Origin: Diatrype stigma
Lineage: Eukaryota > Ascomycota > Sordariomycetes > Xylariales > Diatrypaceae
NCBI GenBank assembly: GCA_022225965.2
Contig: JAKJXP020000001.1
Coordinates: 992,001 to 1,056,000 of the forward strand
Reading direction: 5' to 3'
DNA length: 64,000 bases
How positions within the stretch are numbered: position 1 is the first letter of the stretch; every line of letters begins with the position of its first letter. Below, piece after piece: positions 1 to 10,200 of the stretch. A program made the position numbers and the translations under genes. The notes beneath the pieces were generated by a model. The model had not been told where the DNA came from, ran no database searches, and saw only the letters and a list, made by a program, of their open reading frames with translations.

Positions 1-415
1 TAGCAAGGATAACTTTATTAAAATTAAATCCTAAAGGCTTATATTTTTTTATTATGCCTAAATAAAGAATTAAAAAGGCTTATAATTCGGCGCATATCGG
101 TAGCTGCTATTAGGATTAAAATAATTAATACCCAATAATTCGGCGCGTTATTTAAACGCTGAATATTGGACCTGGCCGTTTGCGTCGTTTATGACGTAAA
201 ATTGGCATTCGCCCAAAATAAAGTGGCGTTTTTATTTATAATAAACGTTTCCGGGGCTTTTAACGCGATACTTCGAAAGCGGCTAATTTTAAAATTAAGG
301 CGATAAGGCTAAAATAAGCGCCTTATATATTGGATAAATTCCTTTATAATTAACCGATTAGCCTTTATACGAATAAAAAATGTTATAATTAATATTAAAC
401 CATTTATATACGGCG
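1..415 (+). mobile_element. LINE-A fragment (reverse transcriptase part), RIP-mutated
   Basis: This plus-strand segment matches the reverse transcriptase part of the longer LINE-A copies. The stretch around 125-165 (aataattcggcgcgttattt) recurs at about 32,245, and the first 100 bases match the complement of 17,140-17,230. It is cut by the window edge on the left. Around 415 it passes into unrelated LINE sequence. Stop codons are frequent and are mostly TAA or TAG where CAA or CAG would be expected, as RIP predicts. No functional product is possible. Confidence 0.75.
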
Positions 416-419
416 AATT

Positions 420-3090
420 ATAAAATAAAACATTTATCGTAATTAAAGAACTATCCGAAAACAAAAAAAAACGCAGGAATATATACGAACTGCGTATCTT
501 CGGCGTCCAATTAAATTCGAAACATCAACGCGGCCCCCTTTCCTAGCGTTTTAAAAAATTAATTTCGCAACGCCTACGCCAAATAATCCGACTAAACGGT
601 TATAAAAAAAGCCGCAAACAAATCGACCCGTCGAAAATACGAAGGCGTTTAGAAATAATATTCGAATAAACGACCTTTTTCCTATTAATTTATAGCCCTT
701 AATAATAACTTATCCGTAAAACGTTAATAACATTAAGCCATACGTAATATTTAATAAAAGAATTAACCGTTTTCGTTTAAAATATCGCAAATAAACCGCA
801 GATTTTATAGGAATTATTTTACGGACCGAAACGTTACGACATTTTAACGATTTCGAAACCGCCCATTATAACCCGGAACGTTCTTTAAATACCAATACCG
901 AAAAGCATAAAATATATAATTATACAATATAATAACGGAAATATATTTCGAATTATATTCGTAATAAATTCGAAAATACCTATAAAACAATACGAAGCCC
1001 ATACCTTTTAATACCGGGCCACAATAAAAACGAAAAACGGTTTAATCGATATCGTTTTAATATACAGCCTATTTCCTAATAGCAAAGCAATTACCGAATA
1101 AAATATCCCTATAAACGATTTATTTTCCAAAACCCGAATTCGACCCATTTTCGTATTAAGCGACTTTAATTTGCATAATCCCATATAAATATCTATTAAA
1201 AAACCATATCGAAAAGCCAAAAAATTAATCGAATTCGCCGCGAAATAAGACCTAAACTTATTAACCCCTTAAAATATCGGAACTTTTTATAATTAAAAGG
1301 AAAGAAATAATACGACCCTAAACCTCGCTTAGGCCTCGCTGAACCTTCCGGCCGGTTTCGTAAAAGTATTTAAGCATATTAAAAACAATTACAAGCCGCT
1401 TATATATAAAATCCGCAGCTCCAAACTTACGGCTAACGTAATTAGATATAACTGGAAATTAATAAATATAAATTAAATAAAAATCGAAGCGCAGTTTTTA
1501 CCATACCCGCCCGAATTCCAAACCCTGGAAAATATAAACCAATATTTAAAAACACTTATTACAGCCTTATTATACATTGCCGAAAAAACCACCCCCCGAA
1601 ATAAAGGCGGCATTCCCTAATACGAATAATGGACCCCTAAAATCCGGAAGGCGATATAAATAAAACGCAAAACCCATGCAACTTAAAAGCAATATCGAAC
1701 GGATAATACTTACGTTACATTAAAACAAAACAACAAGACCCGGAAACGCATATAAGCAAAGACCAAAAAGGATTTATAACGACGTATATTTTACGAAGCA
1801 ACGAAAACGTATAACCTTTCGGTTATATAAAAAATAAGAAAATAAGTACGTACGAAAAGCTTTAAAGTACCGGACCTTCCGATAATACCGTCCTTTTGGA
1901 AAACCCCAAACCGATTTAATTTAAAAATCGCAAATACGTTCGAACAAAAACTAAACCTTTTAAGCGCGAAATTTTACCTTATTTTAACGGCTGACCTAAC
2001 AAATATACGTAATTCCGATTTCGATTATACCTTTTTTTAAAATTCCTTTTTTATGTTCCAATTAATAACCCTTATAATAATACACGAATACTTAATATCG
2101 AAAGGATCTTAAAAAGCGCCCGATCCGAATACCATTTTTACGGCCTTTTTAAAGGCATACGACCCAATTCCTAAATGCAACGGTCCAGATCCAAAGTTAT
2201 TTTTATTACATCGCCTTACGCCGGTTTTCGAAGCTAGCTAGCGTATAAAGTATTTCCTTCGTAAATTCCGGCAAATACGGATAGCAGTTATCTTATAAAA
2301 CAGGCCAAAAATGGACATAATGGAATTTTAAAGGCCTATAGCGCTTTTTGATATAATAAAAAAGGTCTTTAAGTTTATAGCTGCCGCAGGTTTATTAAAC
2401 GTTATTAAAAGGCTTAATCTTATTTTCCCGAAATAAATAGGCAACAAACCGAATAAATCCATTAAAACGGCGTTATAATTGCTAGTAAATCAAATACGTA
2501 CGGGCTAATTAAAGAACGCATCGACGTTAGTTTTTTTTTTAAACGTAACCGGAGCTTTCGATTACGTTATATACTTGCGCCTTTTAAATGCCTTCCGTAT
2601 CGCGGGTTATCCTTTTTAAATGGTTATTTAGCTGCGAAGTTACCTCGAAAAAAAAAACGATTACATTTTGTTTCGATAATCGCGAATTCAATTTCATACC
2701 TTTAAAATTAAAGGTTCCTTCAGGGTTCCTTTTTTCGCCTGTACTGTACTTGTTATATATTTCGTCGCTATATCCGATTTTCAGAAATATTCGCGGCATC
2801 GATTCGATGGCATACATAAATAACTCTTATTTCATATCGACTATAAAGGATTTCGCTACTTGTTATAAACAATTACAAAAAGCGTATGCCGTTTGTTTGA
2901 AATAAGGCCGATTATACGGATTAAGTTTTGACATATCGAAATATAAACTTATATATTTCGGAAAAAAACCGAGGTCGGATATACCTAAAAAAAGCATACG
3001 CCTAAACTCGATCTCGCTGGAACCGATTAATAACTTAAAAATATTAGGGGTTATAATAAACAACCGCTTAAATTAAAAGGCATAACATAA
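420..3090 (+). mobile_element. Second LINE family, endonuclease plus reverse transcriptase, RIP-mutated
   Basis: A degenerate non-LTR retrotransposon of a different family from LINE-A. Around 1,160-1,195 the plus strand reads VLSDFNLHNPI, the apurinic-endonuclease motif (normally GDFNLHHP). Around 1,590-1,660 comes a TTPRNKGG...WTPKIRKA region typical of the linker before the reverse transcriptase. At 2,588-2,905 an open stretch reads KVPSGFLFSPVLYLLYIS, the GxPQGxxLSPxLF reverse transcriptase motif, followed by MAYINNSYF where the catalytic YxDD box should be; the aspartates have become asparagines. Both ends are buried in LINE-A pieces, so the boundaries are approximate. Confidence 0.75.
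2588..2905 (+). pseudogene. Reverse transcriptase palm fragment of the second LINE family
   Basis: This 105-codon open stretch is the best preserved part of the second LINE. It holds the motif region GVPQGSPLSP (here KVPSGFLFSP) and the catalytic box (here YINN). Both aspartates of a YIDD box are replaced by asparagine, the change expected from G-to-A RIP, so the enzyme would be dead. It is a remnant and not a separate gene: the frame continues with stops on both sides. Confidence 0.7.
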
Positions 3091-3620
3091 GCGCTTTAAG
3101 TATTCCGACGTTATCGAAAGGTGTTATTGTCGTTACGGAAAAAAAAAAAGAAACCAGGCTATGTCGTTTCCTGCAACTTATTTCAAAATGCCTTCCGGTT
3201 TTTCGGAATTCGGGCAGGGCACGAAACGAACGAATTTTTCGGCCATAACGGCCACCGAAACTTCGCCGCCTTTATCGAAAAGGTCCGCCTATATGGACCG
3301 ACGGAAAAGTAAACTATAACGCATTAAACCTAATTTAAAGGAATAGCAGGAATGGTAAGGCTTAGAAAAGATAAGCCATTTTAGCGGAAAATAAAACCCT
3401 TTCCTATATTAAACCTTAATAGGCTTGCGTTTTATTTTGGGTCCCCGTAATCTTCGATATTCCAGCCGTTTCATATATTATATAATATCGGGCCTTATGT
3501 AAACTTAATTATTTGCAAACCTTTTATATTCCTTTCGGGAATGGCTGTATATAACTAAATCGCTAACTAAATAGGTTTATCCGGACGTAAAAATTCATCA
3601 TTATTATTATTATCACTTAA
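3090..3620 (+). mobile_element. LINE-A 3' end, 5'-truncated copy
   Basis: A 5'-truncated LINE-A insertion. It contains the last coding part (3,121-3,312, GHNGHRNFAAFIEK, also present at 6,050-6,120 and 13,780-13,840) and the family's 3' untranslated region: ccgtttcatatattatataa, a short cttt-cggg hairpin, ccggacgtaaaaattcatca, and a TTATTATTATTATC tail ending near 3,615. The right flank continues in the RNase H region of another LINE-A copy, so this insertion landed inside that copy. Confidence 0.75.
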
Positions 3621-4439
3621 GATTACCGCCCGAATAATTCTCCTAATTTGGCGCATTATTAACGTATTCATTTTATACCGCAAATTAAGCATTTTTCTTA
3701 TAGAAATAATATACGAGGAAATACGAAAACGATACGTTATTCGATTTTATAGCGTAAACCCGGCCTATTCGGTTATTTAGCGCATTAATTAACCAAAAAG
3801 GCATTAGCCGATACGATTTCAATTAGCATTAAACTTAATGATAAATTATTTCCGTTTCTTTACAACTAAAAAGAAAATGGCTAAATAAGCTATTACCCGT
3901 TTTAGCCGACAAAAAAAGGAAAAGACGTTTATAAAAAATGATTCGAATCCGTTTTTTTCGAAACCTAATTATTTATTTTAATGGCTTTAGTATCGATCGA
4001 ATTAGCTCGGGCTTTATTGCTTATTAAGGCGGCAAATGCTTATATGCAATTAATAAATTACTTTTAAACTTAAAGGTTTTCGACGATAACGTAATTGCGG
4101 CCCGTAACGCGGCATAATAAGTAAAAGATATTTAATACGACTTAAATCCCTTTTTAACAGATTTATATTTTTGCATTAATAAAACGGCAATTATTCGATA
4201 TGTTCTTAAATATCCTTCGAATAATTCCTAATAAAATTCCTAGTTCTTTATTAGGTTATTTTCCGAAGCCGTTTATTAACCTTTTTTTAATAGGCTTTAA
4301 AATACCTCGAAATTGAAAGCAATAAGGCAATAAACGCCCAAGCCAAATTCGGCGCGGAACGGCCGGCTTTTAACGATAACGACAACAATTATATTTCCGG
4401 CATTATAACCTTTTTTATTTTCGATGCATTAATCGGAAA

Positions 4440-5721
4440 TAATAATAATAATAATAATATATTTTTACGTTTAAATAAACCTATTTATTTAAATTAGCTA
4501 ATTATATAGGTCGGATATTATATAATATATGAAACGGCTGAAATATTTAAGAAGTTCTTAAATAAAACGCGAGCAAATTAAGGCTAAAAAAAAAGAAAAG
4601 AGGGGCTGGGGCTAGGGCGTCGGGGGCGAAATCGACGCATTGTTGTTGCTATATGAATAACTAGTAACGGATGGGGTTTTGGGTACCGTTAGCTGGAGGG
4701 GGCTGCCAGTCGACGGCGGGGTCGTCGAGTAATGGGCGGCTCGGCGGATAGTTATAAAGGGGAACGTCGAATAAAAGGAGGGGCGTTAGGTCTGCGGAAA
4801 AGCAAGGAATGTCGGTAATCGGTGCCAGCGGCTTGGCGAAAATCGGAAATCGGTAGCGGATGGCAGAAATTGCCGGATCTGTTAATAATGATGATGTATT
4901 TTTACGTCCGGATGGACCTATTTACCTAGGCTAGCTAATTACATAGGTCCGATACTGTATAGTATATGGAACGGCTGGAATATCTAGGGCCTTAAAGGCC
5001 CAGGACAGAGCGCGAGCAAGTTGGGGCTGACAGAAAGAAAAGGGGGGCTGGGGCTGGGCGTCGGGGGCGGAATCGACGCATTGTTGTTGCCACATAAATG
5101 ACTAGTAGCGGGTAGGGTTTTGGATACCGTTGGCTAAGGGGGCTGCCAATTGGCGGCGGGTCGTCGAACAATGGGCGGTTCGGCTAATGATTACGTAGCA
5201 GGAAGGGCTCCCAAAGGGACGTCGAATGGAAAAAAGGAACGTTAGGTCTGCGGAAAGGGGCAGGGGACGTCGGTAATCGGTACCAACGGCTGGCGGCATA
5301 TCGGCTATTGGTTAGCGCAAATCGGTAAGTCGGAAATCGATAGCGGATGGCAGAATTCTGCCGGGTTTGTTGCCATTAGCTAGCGGCGTCGGGCTAAGAG
5401 GCCCGCTCGGTTTGCGTCGCATGTATGCGGCTTAGCAGCTGCGTATTTCGACAAGCTAGGTCGTTACCTACCGCAGCAATTGCTGGGCTGGGCAGACTTA
5501 GCTAAGGTGCGGACAGTTTAACCACTTGTCCAGGTGGTATTGCCGGATCTGTTGCCATTACTAGCGGCGTCGGACCAAAAAAGGCCCGCTCGATTTGCGT
5601 CGCATGTACGCGGCTTAAACTAAGCTGCATATTTCGATTAGCTAATCGTTATTTACCGCAGTAATTGCTGAATTAAATAAACTTAATTAAGATACGAATA
5701 ATTTAACCATTTATTTAAATA
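4440..5721 (-). mobile_element. SINE, outer copy, tail shared with LINE-A
   Basis: A minus-strand insertion flanked by a 16-bp direct repeat, atgcattaatcggaaa, at 4,424-4,439 and 5,722-5,737. Without the inner SINE it is about 612 bp. Read on the minus strand, the last 130 bases match the LINE-A 3' end (ccgtttcatatattatataa, tccggacgtaaaaatt and an ATT-rich tail), while the first 450 bases do not match LINE-A. Its 5' end is a RIP-mutated version of the inner copy's 5' end, so both are full length. No protein is encoded. It depends, by inference, on LINE-A enzymes. Confidence 0.8.
4884..5538 (-). mobile_element. SINE, inner copy, nearly unmutated
   Basis: A 655-bp element inserted in the outer SINE, flanked by the 15-bp direct repeat attgccggatctgtt (4,869-4,883 and 5,539-5,553). 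It keeps many CpA and TpG sites and balanced GC, unlike everything around it, so it is young. On the minus strand it starts accacctggacaagtggtt; TGGACAAGTGG fits a Pol III A box at 10 of 11 positions. I do not see a convincing B box, so tRNA ancestry is only suggested. The 3' end (tccggacgtaaaaatacatc plus ATC/ATT tail) is that of LINE-A. Confidence 0.8.
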
Positions 5722-6285
5722 ATGCATTAATCGGAAAAAACGTTTATTCGCTTTTTTCGCATAATAATTTCGTAATATATCCACTTTATATTAACGATAA
5801 AAATTCGAAATAAAAAAGCCCCTTAAAGAACTTTCTTTTATTCGAATAATACTGTACCGCCTTTTTACGAAACGCCTTAGTTATGAAAACTTAGCCAGCT
5901 ATTATAAACTTTAACTATTCGGACGTTATTAATAGGTACCGATGCCGAATATGGAAAAAAAAAAGAACCAAAACATATAGCTAATTACGACCTTTTCTAA
6001 GAGGCCTTTCGATTTATTAGGATTCGGTACGGATACGAAACGAACGAATTTTTCGGCCATAACAGCTACAGAAACTTCGTAGCCTTTATCGAAAAGGCGC
6101 GCCTTTACGGGCCGGAAAAGTAAAACAACATTTTTAAATACCGCTTTAGAAAATAAGTAACGAATAATAACAAGGTTTCGAAAAGAAATAACCACTTATC
6201 GGAAAAATAAAACCTTTTCTATATTAAATCCTAATCCGCTTACGCTTTATTTCGGGCCTTGCCGTTAATATTTTAGCCGTTTTAT

Positions 6286-6994
6286 CAGGGTTATGATTTA
6301 GTTATTAATAGTTAGTCCGGCCCTGAATTAAAATTAATATAATTATTTCAGTACCGGATTAAAACTAATTAATATTCCTTAGTCCGCTTACGTAATTTAG
6401 TTAGTTAGTCCGGGCCCGAGCTAAGGACTAACTAGATTAGTTAGTTAGTAACTAAAAAAAACTAAAAAATAATTTTAAACTTAAGAAGTATTAAATTATT
6501 ATATAAATAATAAAATATAACCGATATCGTAAAGATCTTTTAAAATAAAGAATGTTTTATATGGAATATGTAATATTATTTCTTATATACGATTTTATAT
6601 AATTTCTTTTATATGTAATTTATTAATTAATAATTTCCTATAAGAAATATCGAATATAAAATAAATTATATTTTATTTATTTTTATAAATTTATATATAA
6701 GTGCTATATGAAAGCTTCTTTATTTTAAACGATATATAAATATATTATAAGCTTATGATTTTAAGGCTTAAGTTTTGAAATTTAAAAATTAAGCTTTAGT
6801 TTTTAGTTTTTTTTTAGTTACTAACTAATTAACTAAAATTATTCTGTAATTAGTCCGGCCTTGGATTAAAACTAATTTAGTTATTCCAGGCCCGGACTAA
6901 AACTAAGAAAGTTAATTCGGGTCCGAATTAAAACTAATTAGTTAGTTAGTAACTAAGAATGAACTAAAAACTAAGGAATAATTTCATAACCCTG
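6286..6994. mobile_element. hAT-type MITE with 8-bp target duplication
   Basis: This 709-bp element begins CAGGGTTATGA and ends TCATAACCCTG, an 11-bp terminal inverted repeat of hAT type. It is flanked by a perfect 8-bp direct repeat cgttttat (6,278-6,285 and 6,995-7,002), the duplication length expected for hAT. Long subterminal arms repeat the motif agtccggcccggactaaaac in both orientations (6,303-6,450 and 6,850-6,950). The middle is AT-rich and noncoding. It interrupts the LINE-A 3' untranslated region. Confidence 0.85.
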
Positions 6995-7151
6995 CGTTTT
7001 ATACATTAAATAGTATCGATATTTATATAAATCTGGTTATTTTATAAAACCACTTCTTATACCTTCTTTAAAATTAAGCGGTATATAACTAAGTAATTAA
7101 TTAAATAGGTTCATTCGGACGTAAAAATTCATTATTATCGTTATTATCATT

Positions 7152-7295
7152 ATAATTACTACAGCTAGTATAACCTATTACAGCGTACTTGTTATAGCCG
7201 ACCTGTTATAGCTTACTTATTATAACCTATTTATTATAACCTATTTATTATAACTTATTTGTTATAATTATTAAACCCTACCTGCTATAATATCC
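7152..7295 (+). repeat. 14-bp minisatellite, fragment of the short Helitron
   Basis: Imperfect tandem repeats of a roughly 14-bp unit (ttatagcctacttg) fill this interval. The same unit occurs in the short Helitron at 26,690-26,920. It is probably the internal part of a copy that was cut on both sides by LINE-A insertions. C-to-T changes (cagcc to taacc) show RIP. Confidence 0.65.
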
Positions 7296-10200
7296 TTTTA
7301 TAACTTTCTTTTTTTATTCCTATATTCTGTTAAGACTTTTTTTTATACAATTCTTTTTTATATCGTAAGCTTTATCCTTATACTTGCCTTTGGATTAGGC
7401 AAATCCCTTGAGAATATCAAATACCGTTTACTTTTAACGGCCCTTAACTTTCCCGTAATAAACTTTCGGAGCAAGTTTTAAGAAACCGGCTCCCATTATT
7501 TCTATAAACCCATTTACGATGATTAGTAATAATAACGATAACCATTCGAAGGCTATTTCTTTCGTTTTAAGAATGCCAAACGATAAAGCGGCAGCAGCGA
7601 GATCCGGTGTTTCGAAAAGATATAAGTCCTAAAGAAATCTTTTTATTTAATTCCCTTTAGGAACCCCCGAAAACCTTTCAATAAATTCCATTTTAGCTGC
7701 GGTTAAATTAGTGCGTAAAAAAAAGGAACAAAGCACCTGAATTAAGTTCGAGGTATTTATAACTTACTTTTCATTTCTGGACATCGCTTGCGACGCGTTT
7801 TAATAACCCATGCCTATATATTAATAATAGGCCCGGTTAATATATTAACAAATTAAATAGCTTATTATAAACTTGGCTAATATAAAAAGCCCGGAAAACT
7901 TTGATTCTTTTTACGTTATTCGCATAAAAATAGGAGGTCTCGTTATTTTTCGTTATATCTTTTTATCGCCGATGTTACCGGAAAACCCTATCGACTCATC
8001 CTCCTATAATTCTCTTTCCCTACCCCTATACTCTGCCAAGACTTTTTTTTGCACAGTTCTCTTTTATATCGTAAGCTTTACCTTTATACTTGCCTTTAGA
8101 TTAAGCAAACCCCTCGAAAATGTCGGATACCGTCTATTCTTAGCGGCCCTTAACCCCCCCGTAACAAACATTCGGAGCAGGTTTTAAAAAACCGGTCCCC
8201 GTTATTCCTATAAATCCATTTATAATGGCTAATAGCAATCGCAATAACGGCAACGCCCCGAAAGCCATTTTTTTTATTTTAAAAAGGCCAAACGACAAAA
8301 CGGCAACAGCAAAACTTGGCGCCCCGAAAAAACATAAGTTTTAGGAAAACCCTTTTATTCACTTACCTTTAGGGACCCCCAAAAACCCCCCAGCAAATTC
8401 CATTTTAGGAAACAATTAGGTTAATGCATAAAAAGAAGAAATAAAGTACCCGAATTAAGTTCGAAGTATTTATAATTTATTCCTTATTTCTTAATACCGC
8501 CCGTAACGCATTTTAATAACCCATGTTTGCGCATTAATAATGGACCCGGTTAATATATTAATAAATTAAATAGCTTATTATAAGCCTGGTTAATACAGAA
8601 AGCCCGGAAAATTATAACCCCTTTTACGTTATCCGCATAAAGATAAGAGGCCTAGCCGCCTTCCAATACGCTTCCTTATTACCAATATTACCGGAAGACC
8701 TTATCGACCTCGTTTTTAACGAATCCCCCGGAAATACGCCCTTACCGCAAAACGAACGACGCATATTTTTCGCATTATATTTAGCAGCAGAAACTATTAC
8801 TGCTGCTACGTTATTAATACCATTGCTTATGCCCCAGTTATATATAACGGTAGTCCGTCTTAGGAATGGAAAAGTCCAGGACTGGATTAACGTATCGAAG
8901 AAACCCAGGAAGCCCAAAGAAATATAGTCCCTAAGCCTTGGTCTTAATCGATTAACGCCTCAGCTAGCGAAAAAAGCCGATAATCGATTTTTCTTTCGAT
9001 TTATTCCTAATTATTTATTATACGCTTTGTAATTTACGAACGTACGAGCCATAATAATAAACATTCTAAAGCTTAACTTGCGTAAAATTATTAATACCCA
9101 AAAAATTAAAACCGAATAAGCAATACGTTTCCGTAATAATACTGCTAAATAGCATATCCTTAATAAAGCCTTTAAAATAAAGGGCCTAATTATTAAGGAA
9201 ATTAAGAATTAATATATATACATCCTAATTAGGATTTCCGAAAAATTCCGTATTTATATAGGCCTTTAGCCCATAAATACGGTTATTAAGGCTAAAATCG
9301 TAACTTAAACGGACGTTAACCCCATTTCCTTATATCGCTTTAGGCGGCAAATGCCGGACGCCCCGACTTAAGAATGGATCGTAGCATTCCTCCAAGTCGT
9401 TAAACGCTTTAGGATGTTTGGCTTCCGTCCGGAAAAATTCATTACCAGGGTTCCCAAAATTACTTAAAGTGCTATAGGAAAAAAAAAAACCTAACCGATA
9501 TAGCTGGCCCAGGCCCAGGCATCGATTTAAGCCCAGGCTTAAACCTCGGCATCCGCTATAAGAACAAAAGAAAAGGATAACCCTATGGGGTCTCCTATTC
9601 CGGCGGGCCCCAGGACTCCCAGGGGACCTCGACTGCCTCCCCCCCCTCCGCCGCCATAAATAACACGACGGACACCACCCCAACCTCCCATTCCCGCTTC
9701 CGCCCCCGTTTCTGCCCACATTATTACTGCTGCCGTTATTATTATTATAGCCAGGAGCATAAAGAACGGCAAAAAAAACGGCAAGGACGTTTATATCGAC
9801 GACGCCGAAAAAAAAGAAACGACCTTCTATATAACGACGAAAGGGAAATAAAAGAATATCCCATATTAGCGGGCCCTTTTATCCTAAACGTTATCCAAGC
9901 AATAAACGAACGTTAGGCCCGATTTTGCGAAGCCATCGCCAAAAGCGCCTTAACAGTAGGGGCCGACGATAACATCGACGAATTAACAAATATTTCCCGT
10001 CCATACAGGATAATTCCTTTCGAAAAAAGATCCGATCCTTACAGTTAGAAAACCGACGAAAAAAAAAAGGCGTAACATGTTCGGAAAAAAATAAACTTTT
10101 ATGACCGCTAGAAATAACGGAACGACCTTAGCCCTTTCATAGCAATACCGCCCGATTTTCCAAATAACTGCTTATAATATAAGTTAATATCCATAAAAGT

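Larger units (their letters stand above)
3621..7151 (+). mobile_element. LINE-A 3' half (RNase H to tail), interrupted by SINEs and a hAT MITE
   Basis: The sequence follows the RNase H region of LINE-A (around 4,300-4,345 a degenerate VEIESNKAINAQAKF; the better copy at 33,815 reads VEIKGNEAADAQAKF). It breaks at 4,439, where a SINE is inserted, resumes at 5,722, breaks again at 6,285 for a hAT-type MITE, resumes at 6,995 and ends in the TTATTATC tail near 7,150. Joining 1-4,439, 5,738-6,285 and 7,003-7,151 gives a continuous match to 33,130-34,658. The upstream half is missing. Confidence 0.8.

Noticed and set aside
9330..9784. Glycine-rich minus-strand open frames
   Set aside because: They are shadows of the LINE-A ORF1/ORF2 junction on the plus strand, where the same bases recur at about 30,000-30,140.
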